Source: Methylococcaceae bacterium NSP1-2
GTDB taxonomy: Bacteria; Pseudomonadota; Gammaproteobacteria; Methylococcales; Methylomonadaceae
Reading direction: 5' to 3'
Length of the DNA: 13,393 bases
NCBI GenBank assembly: GCA_002256685.1
Contig: NQJH01000019.1
Location: 1 to 13,393, forward strand
Position numbers and translations under genes: made by a program. Positions 12,515-13,393 of the stretch are shown here, in pieces. Below the pieces are notes generated by a model, which had not been told where the DNA came from, searched no databases, and was given only the letters and a program-made list of their open reading frames with translations. Position 1 is the first letter of the stretch. Each line of letters starts with the position of its first letter.

Positions 12515-13290
12515 AGCTGAAATTTACCGCTAACTTAAGTCTACTATTTACTGAGCTAGATTTTATCGATCGTTTTAAAGCCGCTAAACAACACGGCTTC
12601 AAGGCAGTAGAAATACAATTTCCCTATGAACTCAGTCCTGAAACCTTACAACAAGTATTGCAGGATACGGGTTTAAAGCTGGTATTATTTAATGTCGCCG
12701 CCGATGATTTAATGCAGGGCGGTGAAGGCTTGGCGTGTGTGCCTGAAAAATGTGAACAATTTCGCCACGCACTGGCACTAGCGGCAGACTATGCAACGCT
12801 GTTAAAACCTGAAGTCATTAATGTGTTGGCAGGGCGGTGTTTCGATAACAGTCGTCTAGCGCAGTATCAACAAACTTTTAAAGATAATCTGTTGCTTGCC
12901 GCTGATACTTTCGCGCTACTGGGTATTAAAACCGTTTTTGAGGCGATTAATACGGATGATATGCCTGCGTTTATTATCCACAGCGGTGAACAAATGCTGG
13001 CGATACTAGACGAACTACAACATCCCAATTTATTTATGCAGTACGATATTTATCATGCCAGTAAAATGGATGAAAACCCTCAGCAGTTTATCCGCCAACA
13101 TGCCGATAAAATTGGACATATTCAATTTGCTGATTGCCCAAATCGTGGGCAACCGAGTACGGGGCAGATTGATTTTCAGCGGTTGTTTGATGTGATTGAG
13201 CAATCGAGTTATACAGGCTGGCTGGGCGCGGAATATAAACCCACTGGCACAACGGCTGAGAGTTTGAGCTGGTTTCGTTCGATTCAATAA
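12511..13290 (+). CDS. hyi: Hydroxypyruvate isomerase (Hyi/OtnI family)
   Basis: A TIM-barrel isomerase that interconverts hydroxypyruvate and tartronate semialdehyde in the cytoplasm. The 259-residue sequence begins with the family-typical FTANLSLLFTE-DF--RF-AA---GF and KAVEIQFPYE. Expected divalent-metal ligands are E144 (VFEAIN), D179 (MQYDIYH), Q205 (HIQFAD) and E241 (AEYKP). The ATG overlaps the TGA of the reductase gene, and there is no independent Shine-Dalgarno, so translation is coupled. With the reductase it would route hydroxypyruvate or glyoxylate-derived carbon to glycerate; in E. coli these genes sit with glyoxylate carboligase (gcl), which may lie just outside. A 2-oxo-tetronate isomerase role is the main alternative. 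Confidence 0.88.
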   Translation: MKLKFTANLSLLFTELDFIDRFKAAKQHGFKAVEIQFPYELSPETLQQVLQDTGLKLVLFNVAADDLMQGGEGLACVPEKCEQFRHALALAADYATLLKPEVINVLAGRCFDNSRLAQYQQTFKDNLLLAADTFALLGIKTVFEAINTDDMPAFIIHSGEQMLAILDELQHPNLFMQYDIYHASKMDENPQQFIRQHADKIGHIQFADCPNRGQPSTGQIDFQRLFDVIEQSSYTGWLGAEYKPTGTTAESLSWFRSIQ

Positions 13291-13298
13291 CCACTGTC

Positions 13299-13325
13299 CA
13301 CGAAAAATACCAAAGGCACGAAAAT
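13299..13325. repeat. Three 9-base units of CACGAAAAA type
   Basis: CACGAAAAA, TACCAAAGG and CACGAAAAT follow one another just after the hyi stop. Runs of CACGAAA-type units are, from memory, frequent in intergenic regions of various bacterial genomes; here the middle unit is diverged. Confidence 0.5.
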
Positions 13326-13345
13326 TCTGCTTGTTCCGAGCAAAC

Positions 13346-13381
13346 GTGCACGAGTGAATTCGCACCTACCTATAACGGTAG
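13346..13381. repeat. Palindrome around an EcoRI-like core plus adjacent hairpin
   Basis: At 13346-13365 GTGCACGA and TCGCAC flank GTGAAT, an imperfect palindrome with one bulge, similar to GTGCGAATTCATTCGCAC elements I recall as dispersed repeats. Right next to it CTACC (13366-13370) pairs with GGTAG (13377-13381) around TATAAC. These may end the hyi transcript or be part of a repeat element extending beyond the window. Confidence 0.45.
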
Positions 13382-13393
13382 TGGGTTAAATCT

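Overview
The window looks like a chromosomal segment of a gammaproteobacterium with moderate GC. A clear RpoS, a YheS-type ABC-F ATPase, molybdenum-cofactor genes, NnrS and glyoxylate-branch enzymes all fit that class. My best guess at the group is Methylococcales or Thiotrichales, but this rests on gene flavour only, not on a search. No phage, plasmid, CRISPR, tRNA or rRNA signal is visible.

Layout. 1-1166 (minus): mobB followed by the 5' part of moeA, coupled by an ATGA overlap and running off the left edge. 1250-1597 (plus): a small membrane-anchored J-domain protein starting at TTG. 1598-2191: a long, hairpin-rich stretch that appears to be the leader of rpoS (2192-3217, plus). 3298-5151 (minus): a carbon-nitrogen hydrolase, a GNAT acetyltransferase and a VanZ-like membrane protein. 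5167-7139 (plus): a DUF455 ferritin-like diiron protein coupled by an ATGA overlap to NnrS. 7149-8277 (minus): a truncated acyltransferase-3 gene and an overlapping ORF with one membrane segment and a beta-rich domain. 8301-8966 (plus): a 4'-phosphopantetheinyl transferase. 9210-9416 (minus): a tiny lipoprotein made of hexapeptide repeats, ending in a very strong hairpin terminator. 9665-11506 (minus): yheS, with an apparent in-frame loss of the signature region of its first ATPase domain. 11636-13290 (plus): glxR/garR-like reductase and hydroxypyruvate isomerase, again coupled by ATGA. 13291-13393: short repeats.

How the genes work together. mobB/moeA insert molybdenum into molybdopterin. 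GNAT/CN-hydrolase is the two-gene form of a module known as a single fused protein of the YhcX type. glxR/hyi interconvert tartronate semialdehyde, hydroxypyruvate and glycerate. DUF455/NnrS pairs a likely diiron protein with a haem- and copper-containing membrane protein of nitrosative-stress defence.

I do not see an obvious new defence or mobile system. The items most worth a second look are: the rpoS leader, with two GGA-in-loop hairpins (one holding the ribosome binding site) and a possible upstream ORF; the lesion in yheS; the broken acyltransferase and its unusual partner; the DUF455-NnrS coupling; and several dispersed palindromic repeats, one of which supplies the C-terminus of a protein.
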